A stretch of DNA of 64,000 nucleotides. It comes from Hyphomicrobiales bacterium. Its GTDB lineage: Bacteria > Pseudomonadota > Alphaproteobacteria > Rhizobiales > Rhizobiaceae. The position numbers and the translations under genes are program-made. Where the stretch lies: contig JAFKJU010000017.1 in assembly GCA_017305935.1 (NCBI GenBank), positions 186,001-250,000 on the forward strand, in the 5' to 3' direction. The stretch's first letter is position 1; the number at the start of each line of letters is the position of its first letter. Of this stretch, positions 15,747 through 25,085 are shown piece by piece. The notes beneath the pieces were generated by a model. It had not been told where the DNA came from. It made no database searches and saw only the letters and a list, made by a program, of their open reading frames with translations.

Positions 15747-17396
15747 TTAGCGGGTCAAGCGCTTGTAGGTGACGCGCTTCGGGTTGACGGCGTCGGGGCC
15801 GAGGCGGCGGATCTTGTCCTTTTCGTAGTCCTCGAAGTTGCCTTCGAACCATTCGACATGGCTGTCGCCTTCGAAAGCGAGGATATGCGTCGCCAGGCGG
15901 TCGAGGAACATGCGATCGTGGCTGATGATGACGGCGCAGCCGGCGAAGTTTTCCAGCGCGTCTTCGAGAGCCGCGAGCGTTTCGGTGTCGAGGTCGTTGG
16001 TCGGTTCGTCGAGCAGGAGGACGTTGCCGCCGGCCTTCAGCATCTTGGCGAGATGCACGCGGTTGCGCTGACCGCCCGAGAGGTTGCCGACCTTCTGCTG
16101 CTGGTCGCCGCCCTTGAAGTTGAAGGCGCCGCAATAGGCGCGCGAATTCATCTCGTGCTTGCCGAGCTTGATGATGTCGTTGCCGCCGGAGATTTCTTCC
16201 CAGACGGTCTTGCTGCCGTCGAGCGAGTCGCGGCTCTGGTCGACATAACCGAGATGCACGGTGTCGCCGATGCGGATTTCGCCGCTATCGGGCTTCTCCT
16301 GGCCAGTGATCAGGCGGAACAGCGTCGTCTTGCCGGCGCCGTTCGGGCCGATGACGCCGACGATGCCGCCCGGCGGCAGCTTCAGGGTCAGGTCTTCGAA
16401 CAGCACGCGGTCGCCATAGGACTTGGTGAGGTTTTCGGCCTCGATGACCACTTGGCCGAGGCGTTCGCCGACCGGGATGATGATCTGGGCTTCGCCGGGA
16501 CGACGATCCTCGGCGGCCTTGACCAGTTCGTCATAGGCGCGGATACGGGCCTTGGACTTGGCCTGGCGCGCCTTCGGGCTGGAGGCGATCCATTCCTGCT
16601 CGCGCGACAGCGCCTTCTGGCGAGCGCCCTCTTCGCGATCTTCCTGCGCCATGCGCTTGGCCTTGGCGGTCAGGTAGGCGGAATAGTTGCCCTCGTAGGG
16701 AATGCCGCGGCCACGGTCGAGTTCGAGGATCCAGCCGGTAACGTTGTCGAGGAAATAGCGGTCGTGGGTGACCATCAGGATGGCGCCCGGATATTCGCGC
16801 AGGTGCTTTTCCAGCCAGGCGATGGTCTCGGCGTCGAGATGGTTGGTCGGTTCGTCGAGCAGCAGCAGGTCGGGCTGGCGCAGCAGCAGCTGGCAGAGCG
16901 CGACGCGGCGCTTTTCACCGCCGGAGAGATTGTCGATGGTCGCATCGCCCGGCGGGCAGCGCAGCGCGTCCATGGCCATTTCGACCTGGCTTTCCAGATC
17001 CCACAGGTTCTGGCTGTCGATGATGTCCTGGAGCTTGGCGCCCTCTTCCGCCGTCTCGTCGGAATAGTTCATCATCAGCTCGTTGTAGCGGTCGAGGATC
17101 GCCTTCTTGTCGGCCACCCCTTCCATGACGTTGCCGAGCACGTTCAGCGACTCGTCGAGCTGCGGCTCCTGCGCCAGATAGCCAAGGGTGGCGCCATCGG
17201 CGAGCCAGGCTTCGCCCGTCCATTCCTTGTCGAGGCCGGCCATGATCTTGAGCACGGTCGACTTACCGGCGCCGTTCGGGCCGAGGATGCCGATCTTGGC
17301 ATCCGGGTAGAAGGACAGGTGGATGTTTTCGAGGATCTTCTTCGGGCCGTAAGCCTTGTTCAGACCGGCCATGTGATAGATGAACTGGCGTGCCAT
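15747..17396 (-). CDS. ettA: Energy-dependent translational throttle protein EttA (ABC-F)
   Basis: A soluble ABC-F ATPase (549 residues) that binds the ribosomal E site and gates elongation according to ATP/ADP. Two ABC cassettes are complete: Walker [10 protein letters not shown] and GPNGAGKTT, signatures [14 protein letters not shown] and [14 protein letters not shown], and Walker [13 protein letters not shown] and [12 protein letters not shown]. The charged PtIM-type linker (about 240-320) lies between them and the EttA arm is present in the first cassette. The start [20 protein letters not shown] is the EttA consensus; an open extension to 17474 is not supported. It is a single gene with its own terminator. 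Confidence 0.95.
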   Translation of the reverse strand: MARQFIYHMAGLNKAYGPKKILENIHLSFYPDAKIGILGPNGAGKSTVLKIMAGLDKEWTGEAWLADGATLGYLAQEPQLDESLNVLGNVMEGVADKKAILDRYNELMMNYSDETAEEGAKLQDIIDSQNLWDLESQVEMAMDALRCPPGDATIDNLSGGEKRRVALCQLLLRQPDLLLLDEPTNHLDAETIAWLEKHLREYPGAILMVTHDRYFLDNVTGWILELDRGRGIPYEGNYSAYLTAKAKRMAQEDREEGARQKALSREQEWIASSPKARQAKSKARIRAYDELVKAAEDRRPGEAQIIIPVGERLGQVVIEAENLTKSYGDRVLFEDLTLKLPPGGIVGVIGPNGAGKTTLFRLITGQEKPDSGEIRIGDTVHLGYVDQSRDSLDGSKTVWEEISGGNDIIKLGKHEMNSRAYCGAFNFKGGDQQQKVGNLSGGQRNRVHLAKMLKAGGNVLLLDEPTNDLDTETLAALEDALENFAGCAVIISHDRMFLDRLATHILAFEGDSHVEWFEGNFEDYEKDKIRRLGPDAVNPKRVTYKRLTR

Positions 17397-17486
17397 CGGG
17401 ACAATCACTCCGCAGGAGGGGAAAAGGGGATTTGCCGCTATGTAGGCGAAATGCACCACGCGGGCAATCACCAAACGTCCTCGCCC

Positions 17487-18212
17487 CTATTGGAAACCCG
17501 CCGCATCCACCTCGCCTTCGGGACAACCGAACTTGGTGCTGCCGGCCGCGGCGATCCGTTCGGCAAGCCCGGCATCCCCCTTCAGCTCGCCCCCGAGGCC
17601 GATGGTCAGCTCCACCACCAGCCTCCGGCCGCCATCCTCGCGGCAGCTCATGCGCACCCGCTCGCCGGCACCAGCGCCAAACGCCTGCGCGAAGGCAGCC
17701 TTCACCTCGGCTTCGCGGACCAGCTTGCCGATCCTGTCCCGGAACAGTTGGCCGACCGCGGAGGCATTCAGCTCCTCCATCAACGAAACGGACAGGCCGA
17801 AATAGCCGCTCTGGTCGAGGTTCGAGCAGGTGCCGTGCTTGAGCCATTCATGGCGGTCGAGGCCGGACTGGGCGCCGGGCATCAGCCCGGCCAGTCTTCC
17901 GGCGAGCGCCTCCGGCAGGGCGACAGGCGGCAGCGCCAGCCATCCACGTTGCTTGTCGCGCGCCTTGTCCGCTTCGGCCACGCCGCAATAGGATTGCCGC
18001 ATGCGCCAAAGGCCATGCAGGGAAAAGCGCGAGGCATCGTCGCGGTCCGCCGTCTGCGAGCGGCATTCCGGCAACGTGTTGCGCCCTTCGCAGAAAGCCG
18101 GTTGCCAGCTTGCCGCGAGGATGAATGTCGTGCGCCCGTCCCTGGCCAGCGAGGAGAGGCAAGACAGGCACAGAAAGGCGATGCCGCAAAGCGCCAGCCA
18201 TACGATCCGCAT
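17487..18212 (-). CDS. Secreted ribonuclease T2 family protein
   Basis: An endoribonuclease of about 241 residues expected in the periplasm. An N-terminal signal peptide (MRIVWLALCGIAFLCLSCLS) is followed by the two RNase T2 active-site blocks, CAS I FSLHGLW and CAS II HEWLKHGTC, each with its catalytic histidine, plus several cysteines suited to disulfides. The start at 18212 has GGAG 6 nt upstream; in-frame ATG 18218 and TTG 18233 are alternatives. It is separated from ettA by 90 nt and is divergent from the hydrolase gene. A likely role is scavenging of extracytoplasmic RNA. Confidence 0.88.
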   Translation of the reverse strand: MRIVWLALCGIAFLCLSCLSSLARDGRTTFILAASWQPAFCEGRNTLPECRSQTADRDDASRFSLHGLWRMRQSYCGVAEADKARDKQRGWLALPPVALPEALAGRLAGLMPGAQSGLDRHEWLKHGTCSNLDQSGYFGLSVSLMEELNASAVGQLFRDRIGKLVREAEVKAAFAQAFGAGAGERVRMSCREDGGRRLVVELTIGLGGELKGDAGLAERIAAAGSTKFGCPEGEVDAAGFQ

Positions 18213-18366
18213 GAACATCTCCACGAAGAACAAAACAGGATCAAATAATCACATGGCGCGTCCATACGCAACCGGAATTCGCGCCTGACGCGAACCATTT
18301 CCGCCACACGCCTTGCCTTTGCCGGCAGAATGCTTTTCCCTCGCGCACGGCAAGGGGAGAAAACGC

Positions 18367-19323
18367 ATGTTCGCCGAGACACGCCGCCTATGGCGGCCGG
18401 ATGGCGCCGCCATCGCCTGGCATCACGAAGCGGCCGCAGGCGCAGCCCGCGGCATCCTCCTCATCTGCCATGGCCTGGCCGAACATGCGCGCCGCTACGC
18501 GCGCTTTGCGGCGACGATGGCTGCCGCCGGGTATCATGTCTATGCCCACGACCATCGTGGCCACGGCGAAACCACCGCGCCGGGCGCGCCGCTGGGACGC
18601 TTTGCCCAGCACGGCGGCGCGGATATCGTCATCGCCGATGTGCTGGCGATCCGCGAACTGGCACGGGAACGACATGGCGATCTACCGGTCATCCTCTTCG
18701 GCCATTCCATGGGTGGATTGATCGCGCTGGATGCGGCGCTGGCCCATCCACATGCATTCGCCGCACTGGCCGTCTGGAATGCGGATGCGCGCGGCGGCTT
18801 GCGGGTGCCGGCGGCGACATTCATTCTGAAGCTCGAGCGCATGTTCAAGGGCTCGGATGTCCCCAGCGACATGCTGCCGCGCCTGACCTTCCAGGCCTGG
18901 GCAAAGGCGATCGAAAACGCGAAAACGCCCTTCGACTGGCTATCGCGCGACGATGCCGAAGTAGCCGCCTATATCGCCGATCCGCTATGCGGCTTCGATG
19001 CCAGCGTCTCGATGTGGCTCGATATATTCGCCCTGATCGGCCGCCTGCCCGCGCGGCTGCGTGCAGCGCCGCAAGTCGGCGATCTTCCGGTGCATCTGCT
19101 CGGCGGCGACGCCGATCCCGCCACCGATGGCGGCGCCAGCATGATCTGGCTCGGGAATCGATTGAAAATGCACGCAATCTCGAATATCAGCTCTCACATC
19201 CTGTCCGGCATGCGCCACGAGACGCTGAACGAGATCGGATGGGAGACCGCGGTGTCGGACTTCGCGGCCTGGTGCAATCAGGTCTGCGGCCGACAGGGAG
19301 GAAAAGGCGGGACGGAGGCATGA
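18367..19323 (+). CDS. Alpha/beta hydrolase, lysophospholipase/monoacylglycerol-lipase-like
   Basis: A serine hydrolase of 318 residues (Hydrolase_4 / lysophospholipase family). It has the oxyanion region LLICHGLAEHARRY, YAHDHRGHGET, and the nucleophile elbow GHSMGG. A later LLGGDADPATDG could supply the acid, and the ILSGMRHETLNE histidine completes the triad, as in PldB/monoglyceride lipases. The ATG at 18367 follows AAGGGGAG. Its stop overlaps the start of the EamA exporter (ATGA). No secretion signal is visible. The substrate is unknown, presumably a lipid ester. Confidence 0.85.
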   Translation: MFAETRRLWRPDGAAIAWHHEAAAGAARGILLICHGLAEHARRYARFAATMAAAGYHVYAHDHRGHGETTAPGAPLGRFAQHGGADIVIADVLAIRELARERHGDLPVILFGHSMGGLIALDAALAHPHAFAALAVWNADARGGLRVPAATFILKLERMFKGSDVPSDMLPRLTFQAWAKAIENAKTPFDWLSRDDAEVAAYIADPLCGFDASVSMWLDIFALIGRLPARLRAAPQVGDLPVHLLGGDADPATDGGASMIWLGNRLKMHAISNISSHILSGMRHETLNEIGWETAVSDFAAWCNQVCGRQGGKGGTEA

Positions 19324-20279
19324 CGGTCCAGACGGACACGGAGCGGGCGGCATCGCTGAACGGCGGTGTGATGACCGGCATGGCGCTGATGCTCGCCGGT
19401 GTGCTGATCGCACCGCTGATCGACATCTTCTCCAAGCTCGCGACCGCGCATCTGTCGTCGACGGCGGTTGCCTTCGTGCGTTTTGTCCTGCAATCGAGCT
19501 TCATGCTGCCTTTCATGCTGTGGCGCGGAAGCTGGCGCGAAATTCGCCTGAGCCATGCCGGCTTTCACGCCATTCGCGGCGGGGTGCTGGCGCTCTCTAT
19601 GATTTCCTTCGTCACGACGTTGCGCCATATGGAAGTGGCCGATGCCATCGCCATCTTTTTCGTCGAACCGATGATTTTGACCATCCTTTCCAGTATCTTT
19701 CTCGGGGAAACGATCGGCTGGCGGCGGTATACGGCCTGCGGCGTCGGCTTTCTCGGCGCGCTGCTGATCATCCAGCCAAGTTTCGGCGAGGTCGGGCCGG
19801 TGGCGCTGCTTCCGGTGGTGACGGCCTTCTGCGTGGCGATCTTCGCGATCATGACGCGATTGCGGGCGCATCGGGAAGACCCCTGGGCAATGCAATTCCA
19901 GACCGGCATCTGGGGCGGCCTCTTCTGCGCGCTGGCGCTTCTCGTCCTCGATCCGCAGGGTACGGCCGATATCGCGAACCTGCCGGGCAACATGTCCGCG
20001 ATCGGGCTCTTGTTCGGCGTCAGCCTCGCCGCCACCACCTCAGGCATCCTTTCGGTCTATGCCTATCGCCACGCGCCGGCCTCGACGCTGGCGCCGCTGC
20101 AATATTTCGAAATCGTCTCGGCGACGGTTCTCGGCTGGTATGTGTTTGGCAAATTCCCCGATGCCTTGAAATGGCTTGGCATCGCCATCATCATCACGTC
20201 CGGCCTTTATATTCTCTGGCGCGAGCGCAAGATCATGTCGCAGCTTCCCCCAACCGGCGAGCCGACGCCCAATCCCTGA
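19320..20279 (+). CDS. DMT-superfamily transporter (EamA family)
   Basis: A membrane protein of 319 residues with about ten helices in two EamA halves (about 18-150 and 165-300). Landmarks are AFVRFVLQSSFMLPFMLWRG, AIAIFFVEPMILTILSSIFLGE and a second-half APLQYFEIVSATVLGWYVFG. It resembles RhaT/SAM-type carriers but the substrate cannot be deduced. Translation is coupled to the preceding hydrolase by a 4-nt overlap, and the CoA transferase gene follows after 20 nt, so the four genes 18367-23150 probably form one operon. Confidence 0.85.
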   Translation: MTVQTDTERAASLNGGVMTGMALMLAGVLIAPLIDIFSKLATAHLSSTAVAFVRFVLQSSFMLPFMLWRGSWREIRLSHAGFHAIRGGVLALSMISFVTTLRHMEVADAIAIFFVEPMILTILSSIFLGETIGWRRYTACGVGFLGALLIIQPSFGEVGPVALLPVVTAFCVAIFAIMTRLRAHREDPWAMQFQTGIWGGLFCALALLVLDPQGTADIANLPGNMSAIGLLFGVSLAATTSGILSVYAYRHAPASTLAPLQYFEIVSATVLGWYVFGKFPDALKWLGIAIIITSGLYILWRERKIMSQLPPTGEPTPNP

Positions 20280-20299
20280 CGAACATCTGGAGTTTTTCC

Positions 20300-21496
20300 A
20301 TGCCTGCCATGCCCCTCCGCAAGCCGCCACTTTCTGGCATACGCGTCATCGAGCTGGCCCGCGTGCTGGCCGGCCCCTGGGCGGGGCAGATGCTGGCGGA
20401 TATGGGCGCCGACGTCATCAAGGTGGAAAATCCGAACGGCGGTGACGATACCCGCGCCTGGGGCCCACCCTTCGTCGAGGGCGCGGATGGCGAAAACCTG
20501 TCCGCTGCCTATTACCACTCGACCAATCGCGGCAAGCGCTCCATCGGCGTCGATTTCTCGACGCCAGAGGGGCAGGAAACCATCAAGCGGCTGGTGCGCC
20601 ACAGCGACGTTCTGATCGAGAACTTCAAGGTCGGTGGCCTCAGGAAATACGGGCTGGATTATGAGAGCCTGCGGGCGATCAACCCGAAGCTTGTGTATTG
20701 CTCGATCACCGGCTTCGGCCAGACCGGCCCCTATGCCGGCTTTGCGGGGTACGATTATATCGTGCAGGGCATGTCCGGCTTCATGTCGATCACCGGCGAA
20801 GCGGACGGGCAGCCGATGAAGGCGGGCGTCGCCATCGCCGATATCTTCACCGGGATCTATGCGGTTTCGGCTATCGAAGCGGCGCTGATCCATGCGTTGA
20901 AGACCGGCGAAGGCCAGCATGTCGACATGGCGCTGCTTGACGTGCAGGCCGGCATCCTCGCCAACCAGAACATGAACTACCTGATTTCCGGCAACTCGCC
21001 GGCGCGCATGGGCAATGCCCATCCCAATATCGCGCCCTATGAGGTGGTGCCGGCCGCAGACGGCCACCTGATCCTCGCTGTCGGCAATGACGGCCAGTTC
21101 CGCAAGCTCTGCGGCATTCTCGGCCTCGATGCCCTGCCCGACGACGAGCGTTTTTCGACCAACCGCGCCCGCGTCGCGCACCGCGCCGAATTGCGGCCGC
21201 TGGTCATCGGCCAGACGGCGCGCTTTGCCAAACGCGACCTGCTGAACGCCTGCGAAAGCAACGGTGTGCCGGCCGGCGCGATCAACACCATCGGCGAAAT
21301 GTTCGAGGATCCCCAGGTCAAGGCGCGCGGTTTGCGCATCGATTTGCAGGATCGCGATGGCAACACCATTCCGGGCGTGCGCACGCCGGTGGTGCTGTCG
21401 GAAACACCGCTGGTCTACGAACGGCCGAGCCCGCGCGTCGGCGAACATACGGACGAAGTCCTGGCGGAATTGAAGGAGTGGGAAAACCATGCGTGA
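20300..21496 (+). CDS. Class III CoA-transferase (CaiB/BaiF family)
   Basis: A protein of 398 residues that moves CoA between carboxylic acids. It has the family N-terminus GIRVIELARVLAGPWAGQML, the ADVIKVENP segment, the region FAGYDYIVQGMSGFMSITGE whose aspartate is the expected acyl-carrying nucleophile, and HVDMALLDVQ. It is not specific enough to separate formyl-CoA:oxalate from succinyl-CoA-dependent types. The ATG at 20300 is preceded by TGGAG. The last 8 nt overlap the following TPP-enzyme gene. CoA-transferase plus TPP-enzyme pairs recall oxalate degradation (Frc/Oxc), but oxalate is not proven here. Confidence 0.87.
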   Translation: MPAMPLRKPPLSGIRVIELARVLAGPWAGQMLADMGADVIKVENPNGGDDTRAWGPPFVEGADGENLSAAYYHSTNRGKRSIGVDFSTPEGQETIKRLVRHSDVLIENFKVGGLRKYGLDYESLRAINPKLVYCSITGFGQTGPYAGFAGYDYIVQGMSGFMSITGEADGQPMKAGVAIADIFTGIYAVSAIEAALIHALKTGEGQHVDMALLDVQAGILANQNMNYLISGNSPARMGNAHPNIAPYEVVPAADGHLILAVGNDGQFRKLCGILGLDALPDDERFSTNRARVAHRAELRPLVIGQTARFAKRDLLNACESNGVPAGAINTIGEMFEDPQVKARGLRIDLQDRDGNTIPGVRTPVVLSETPLVYERPSPRVGEHTDEVLAELKEWENHA

Positions 21497-23150
21497 GACG
21501 AAGAAAACCGGCGGCGAACTGATCGTCGAGGCGCTCGAGGCCAATGGCGTGCGTCGCGTCGCCTGTGTGCCGGGCGAAAGCTACCTGGCGGTGCTGGATG
21601 CGCTGCACGATACCGATATCGAGGTGCTTGTCTGCCGCCAGGAAGGCGGCGCGGCGATGATGGCCGATACCTGGGGCCGGCTGACCGGCGAACCCGGCAT
21701 CTGCATGGTCACCCGTGGCCCCGGCGCCACCAATGCCTCGGCCGGCCTGCATGTCGCCATGCAGGATTCCATTCCGATGATCCTGTTCATCGGCCAGGTG
21801 CAGCGCGATGCGCGCGAGCGCGAGGCCTTCCAGGAGGTGGAATTCCGCCGGGCCTTCACCGAATTCGCCAAATGGGTCGGCGAGATCGACGATGCCCGGC
21901 GCATTCCCGAATTCGTCACCCGCGCCTTCGCGGTCGCCGCCTCCGGCCGCCCCGGCCCGGTCGTGCTGACCCTGCCCGAGGACATGCTGCGCGACGAAGT
22001 CGAAGCCCCCGACGCCCGCCCGTTCACGCCGGTCGAAAGCCATCCCGGCCCGGCGCAGGTCAAGGCGTTCGAGGAACTGCTCGCCAAGGCCGAGCGCCCG
22101 CTGGTCATCCTCGGCGGCACGCGCTGGACGGAAAAGGCGGTCGCCGATTTCCAGAGTTTCGCCAGCCGCTACAAGCTGCCGGTCGGCTGCTCCTTCCGCC
22201 GCCAGATGCTGTTCGACCACACGCATCCGAACTATGCCGGCGATGTCGGCATCGGCATCAATCCGGCGCTGGCGAAGGAAGTGCGCGAGGCCGACCTGAT
22301 CGTGCTGCTCGGCGGGCGTTTCTCGGAAATGCCCTCCTCCGGCTATACGCTGATGGATATTCCCTATCCGAAGCAGAAGCTCGTCCATGTCTATCCCGAT
22401 CCGGACGAGCTCGGCCGCGTCTATCGCCCCGATCTGGCCATCGCGGCCGCGCCCGCCGATTTCGTTGCAGCCCTTGCCGATCTGTCGCCGGTCGGGGAAC
22501 CCGCCTGGGCCGCGCGCACCGAGGCGATGCATGCCGCTTATCTTGCTTGGTCGACGCCGCCGGCCACCGGTCCCGGCGCGGTGCTGATGGGGCCGATCAT
22601 GGAATGGCTGGAGGCCAACACCGCCGCCGACACCATCTTCACCAATGGCGCCGGCAATTACGCCACCTGGGTGCATCGCTTCCACCGCTTCCGCCGTTTC
22701 GCCACGCAGGCGGCCCCGGCCTCCGGCTCGATGGGCTACGGCCTGCCGGCGGCGGTCGCGGCCAAGCAGCTTTTCCCGGATCGTGAGGTTATCTGCTTTG
22801 CCGGCGACGGCTGCTTCATGATGCATGGGCAGGAATTCGCCACTGCCATCCGCTACAACCTGCCGATCATCACCGTCGTCGTCAACAACGGCATCTACGG
22901 CACGATCCGCATGCATCAGGAGCGGGAATATCCCGGCCGCGTCAGCGCCACCGGCCTGACCAACCCGGATTTTGCCCAGCTTGCCCGCGCCTATGGCGGT
23001 TATGGCGAGACGGTGGAAAAGACCGAAGATTTCGCTGGCGCCTTCAAACGGGCGCGCGCCAGCGGCAAGCCGGCGATCATCGAGATCAAGCTCGACCCGG
23101 AAGCGATCACACCAACCCGCACTTTGTCGCAAATCCGCGATAAAGCCTAA
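21489..23150 (+). CDS. Thiamine-diphosphate-dependent enzyme (acetolactate synthase / oxalyl-CoA decarboxylase superfamily)
   Basis: A protein of 553 residues with the three-domain architecture of the POX/ALS family. The N-terminal Pyr domain has the cofactor-activating glutamate in CRQEGGAAMMADTWGR and the loop TRGPGATNAS. The central domain begins RPLVILGG. The C-terminal PP domain has the ThDP/Mg motif GDGCFMM followed about 22 residues later by NN (VVVNNGIYGT). It overlaps the CoA-transferase gene by 8 nt and therefore likely acts on the product of that enzyme. True acetolactate synthase is unlikely because no small subunit is present. It ends at a strong terminator. Confidence 0.83.
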   Translation: MRETKKTGGELIVEALEANGVRRVACVPGESYLAVLDALHDTDIEVLVCRQEGGAAMMADTWGRLTGEPGICMVTRGPGATNASAGLHVAMQDSIPMILFIGQVQRDAREREAFQEVEFRRAFTEFAKWVGEIDDARRIPEFVTRAFAVAASGRPGPVVLTLPEDMLRDEVEAPDARPFTPVESHPGPAQVKAFEELLAKAERPLVILGGTRWTEKAVADFQSFASRYKLPVGCSFRRQMLFDHTHPNYAGDVGIGINPALAKEVREADLIVLLGGRFSEMPSSGYTLMDIPYPKQKLVHVYPDPDELGRVYRPDLAIAAAPADFVAALADLSPVGEPAWAARTEAMHAAYLAWSTPPATGPGAVLMGPIMEWLEANTAADTIFTNGAGNYATWVHRFHRFRRFATQAAPASGSMGYGLPAAVAAKQLFPDREVICFAGDGCFMMHGQEFATAIRYNLPIITVVVNNGIYGTIRMHQEREYPGRVSATGLTNPDFAQLARAYGGYGETVEKTEDFAGAFKRARASGKPAIIEIKLDPEAITPTRTLSQIRDKA

Positions 23151-23157
23151 AACCACA

Positions 23158-23185
23158 AAGGCCGGTGGAGCGATCCACCGGCCTT
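23158..23185. terminator. Bidirectional terminator between the TPP-enzyme and RidA genes
   Basis: A perfect 12-bp stem (AAGGCCGGTGGA with TCCACCGGCCTT) with a GCGA loop lies between convergent genes ending at 23150 and 23211. A short T-containing tail follows on both sides. Confidence 0.85.
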
Positions 23186-23210
23186 CATCATTTCGGGTCT
23201 GCCGCAGGAC

Positions 23211-23552
23211 TTAGAGAGCGGCGATAACCGTGAACTCGACCTTGTAATCCGGCGTGGCAAGCGCTGCCTGGCTGGTGGCGCGGGCCGGCGTGTTGGCCGG
23301 ATCGACCCAGGATTCCCAGACGGCGTTCATCTCGCCGAAGGTCGACATATCAGAGAGATAGATCAGCGTTTGCAGGATCTTCGACTTGTCGCTGCCGGCG
23401 GCGGCGAGCAGGCGGTCGACTTCGGCCAGCGCCGACTTCGACTGTTCGGTAACGGTTGCACCCTGGCCGACCTGGCCCGAGAGGTAGACGGTGTTGCCGT
23501 GAACGACGGCGCCGCTCATACGGGGGCCGGGCTCGATGCGCTTGATGCTCAT
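23211..23552 (-). CDS. RidA family protein (YjgF/YER057c/UK114)
   Basis: A small protein of 113 residues. RidA enzymes hydrolyse reactive enamine/imine intermediates released by PLP enzymes. It shows the family pattern NTVYLSGQVG, a central LLAAAGSDKSKILQTLIYL and the carboxylate-binding arginine in NTPARATSQAAL. The sequence is nearer the RidA-like subgroups than enteric RidA, so deaminase activity is probable but not certain. The start at 23552 is preceded by GAGGAG and avoids a weaker upstream extension. The next gene upstream in the same direction is the DUF442 phosphatase-like gene, 81 nt away. Confidence 0.88.
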   Translation of the reverse strand: MSIKRIEPGPRMSGAVVHGNTVYLSGQVGQGATVTEQSKSALAEVDRLLAAAGSDKSKILQTLIYLSDMSTFGEMNAVWESWVDPANTPARATSQAALATPDYKVEFTVIAAL

Positions 23553-23633
23553 GGGTATCTCCTCATGCGGTTGAAAAAGCAAAGGCCGCGCCCCGGAAAG
23601 CCAGGGAGCGGCTGGTGAAAAACTGCGCGGCTC

Positions 23634-23972
23634 TCAGCCGCGGATATGCAGCGTCTGCTGGTAAATCGCGGTCGAGCGTGCGCCGGAGCGGCAATAGCCG
23701 AGCATCGGCTTGGGCAAGGTGTCGAGCGCATCCACCATGGCGGTGACGGCGTCCGCCGTGACGCCCATCGGTCCCACTGGAATATGCACCATCTCCAGGC
23801 CCAGTTCCTTGGCGCGTGTGGCGATGTCCTCGAAACGCGGCTGGTCCGGGGATTCGAAATCCGGTCGGTTGCAAACCAGCGATTTGTAGCCCAGCGCCTT
23901 GATCTCATCGAGATCCTCGGCGGCGATCTGGCCGCTGACTGCGTATTCGTCGTTGATCTCTCGGATATCCAT
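23634..23972 (-). CDS. DUF442 / TIGR01244 family phosphatase-like protein
   Basis: A protein of 112 residues of the beta-lactamase-hydrolase-like phosphatase group. It has the ordered features INDEYAVSGQIAAEDLDEIK, the block KSLVCNRPDFE, and the cysteine loop GYCRSGARSTAI that forms the phosphate-binding site of this dual-specificity-phosphatase-like fold. In plant-associated bacteria this domain occurs alone or fused to a sulfur dioxygenase (BlhA) linked to sulfide handling; here it is alone. The ATG at 23972 has AGAGGGG upstream. The substrate is unknown. Confidence 0.8.
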   Translation of the reverse strand: MDIREINDEYAVSGQIAAEDLDEIKALGYKSLVCNRPDFESPDQPRFEDIATRAKELGLEMVHIPVGPMGVTADAVTAMVDALDTLPKPMLGYCRSGARSTAIYQQTLHIRG

Positions 23973-24050
23973 GACGACCCCTCTGTCCATGATGCTGGCA
24001 ACTCTTAAGCACCCGGCGCGCCGGCGTCAATCAAAGCCATTCCAAACTTC

Positions 24051-24884
24051 TTATTGGAAAGAGAAACGCAAACCATAGCTTCGCGTCTCACCGGGCGCGA
24101 TTTCGGTGAGGTCGCCCGCTTGCTTCAATTCGGCGCGGCTGGCGAGGCGATGCGAGCAGGGTTCGATGCCGAGCACATGCGCGGGCGCCGCCTGGTTGCG
24201 CCACATCTGCAGGAAGGGCAGCGTATCGGTGCGAAAGGCGACGGTCAGCGACAGTCCGCCGAGCGAGGCCATCGGCCCGAGCCTGATCTCGGCCCACGTC
24301 TCCCCGCCTGCGGGAACGCAGAAGACGCCGCCGGGATCCTTGCCGAAGGTCCAGGGAAAACCGCCACCCTCCAGCATCCGGCCGGAAAGACGCACATCAC
24401 CGTCAAACAGTCGCGCGCCGATGTTCATGTGATACATCAGCATCGGCGCGAACGGCTTGTCGCCGGTGTTGACGAGGCGATCGGAAAGTTCGACCACGCC
24501 GCTCTCCGCATCGATATGCCAGCGCCGCTCCAGCCGTGCCGGCGCGCCGTCTGTCATGGTGACGTCGACCAGCGCCGCGCATTCGGCCGCCTCCTCGCCG
24601 GTGGTAAAGCTCAGCACCTGCGCCGGATGAGCGGAAAAGGCGCCGTGCAACGGATAACGCCGCCCCTGCGGATCGCCCTCCACCACATCCGGGTGACGAA
24701 TATGGTCCGGCCCGCAGGTGAACAGAAAGCCTTCGAGCGAATGATCGATTCGTGGATCGCCGTCGTCGGGAATCGCGCGGCCGGGGGCGAGGTTTTCACC
24801 ATTGACGATGCAAGCGCCGATATCGAGGACAGATGTCGGGTCGAGCATCAGGCGCGGGCCCTTGGCGGCCGAAAATTCGATCAT
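24051..24884 (-). CDS. Aldose 1-epimerase-like protein (DUF4432)
   Basis: A protein of 277 residues of the galactose-mutarotase-like superfamily. Recognisable elements are GFLFTCGPDHIRHP, the conserved RYPLHGAFSAHPA with the catalytic-type histidine, MLMYHMNIGARL, and a final GIEPCSHR block with an acid and a histidine. It should bind a sugar and may interconvert anomers. It is single, with no sugar-uptake neighbours, so the substrate cannot be inferred. It is divergent from the L,D-transpeptidase gene, and the 200-nt intergenic region presumably holds both promoters. Confidence 0.8.
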   Translation of the reverse strand: MIEFSAAKGPRLMLDPTSVLDIGACIVNGENLAPGRAIPDDGDPRIDHSLEGFLFTCGPDHIRHPDVVEGDPQGRRYPLHGAFSAHPAQVLSFTTGEEAAECAALVDVTMTDGAPARLERRWHIDAESGVVELSDRLVNTGDKPFAPMLMYHMNIGARLFDGDVRLSGRMLEGGGFPWTFGKDPGGVFCVPAGGETWAEIRLGPMASLGGLSLTVAFRTDTLPFLQMWRNQAAPAHVLGIEPCSHRLASRAELKQAGDLTEIAPGETRSYGLRFSFQ

Positions 24885-25085
24885 GTCAGTTCCTCCAATA
24901 TCTTATGGACATAGGCTATCACTTCACGATCTCGTGCTGGCCTGTCAACGCCCAAAGTCTTGACGTGGCGGCTGAGAAATTTATGGAACATTCACCACGG
25001 ATTCATGATTTTCACACTAGCGTCAAATTTGCAGTGTCTGAGAGCGAAAGAACACAGTATTCGGGGAAGTTCAGAGGTGACCAAC

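Noticed and set aside
15639-18248. A plus-strand open frame of 869 codons
   Set aside because: It runs antisense to ettA and RNase T2, whose families and motifs are unmistakable. Long antisense frames are common in GC-rich coding DNA.
21489-23150. Acetolactate synthase large subunit
   Set aside because: No small regulatory subunit or ilv genes adjoin; the overlap with a CoA-transferase gene points to a different reaction.
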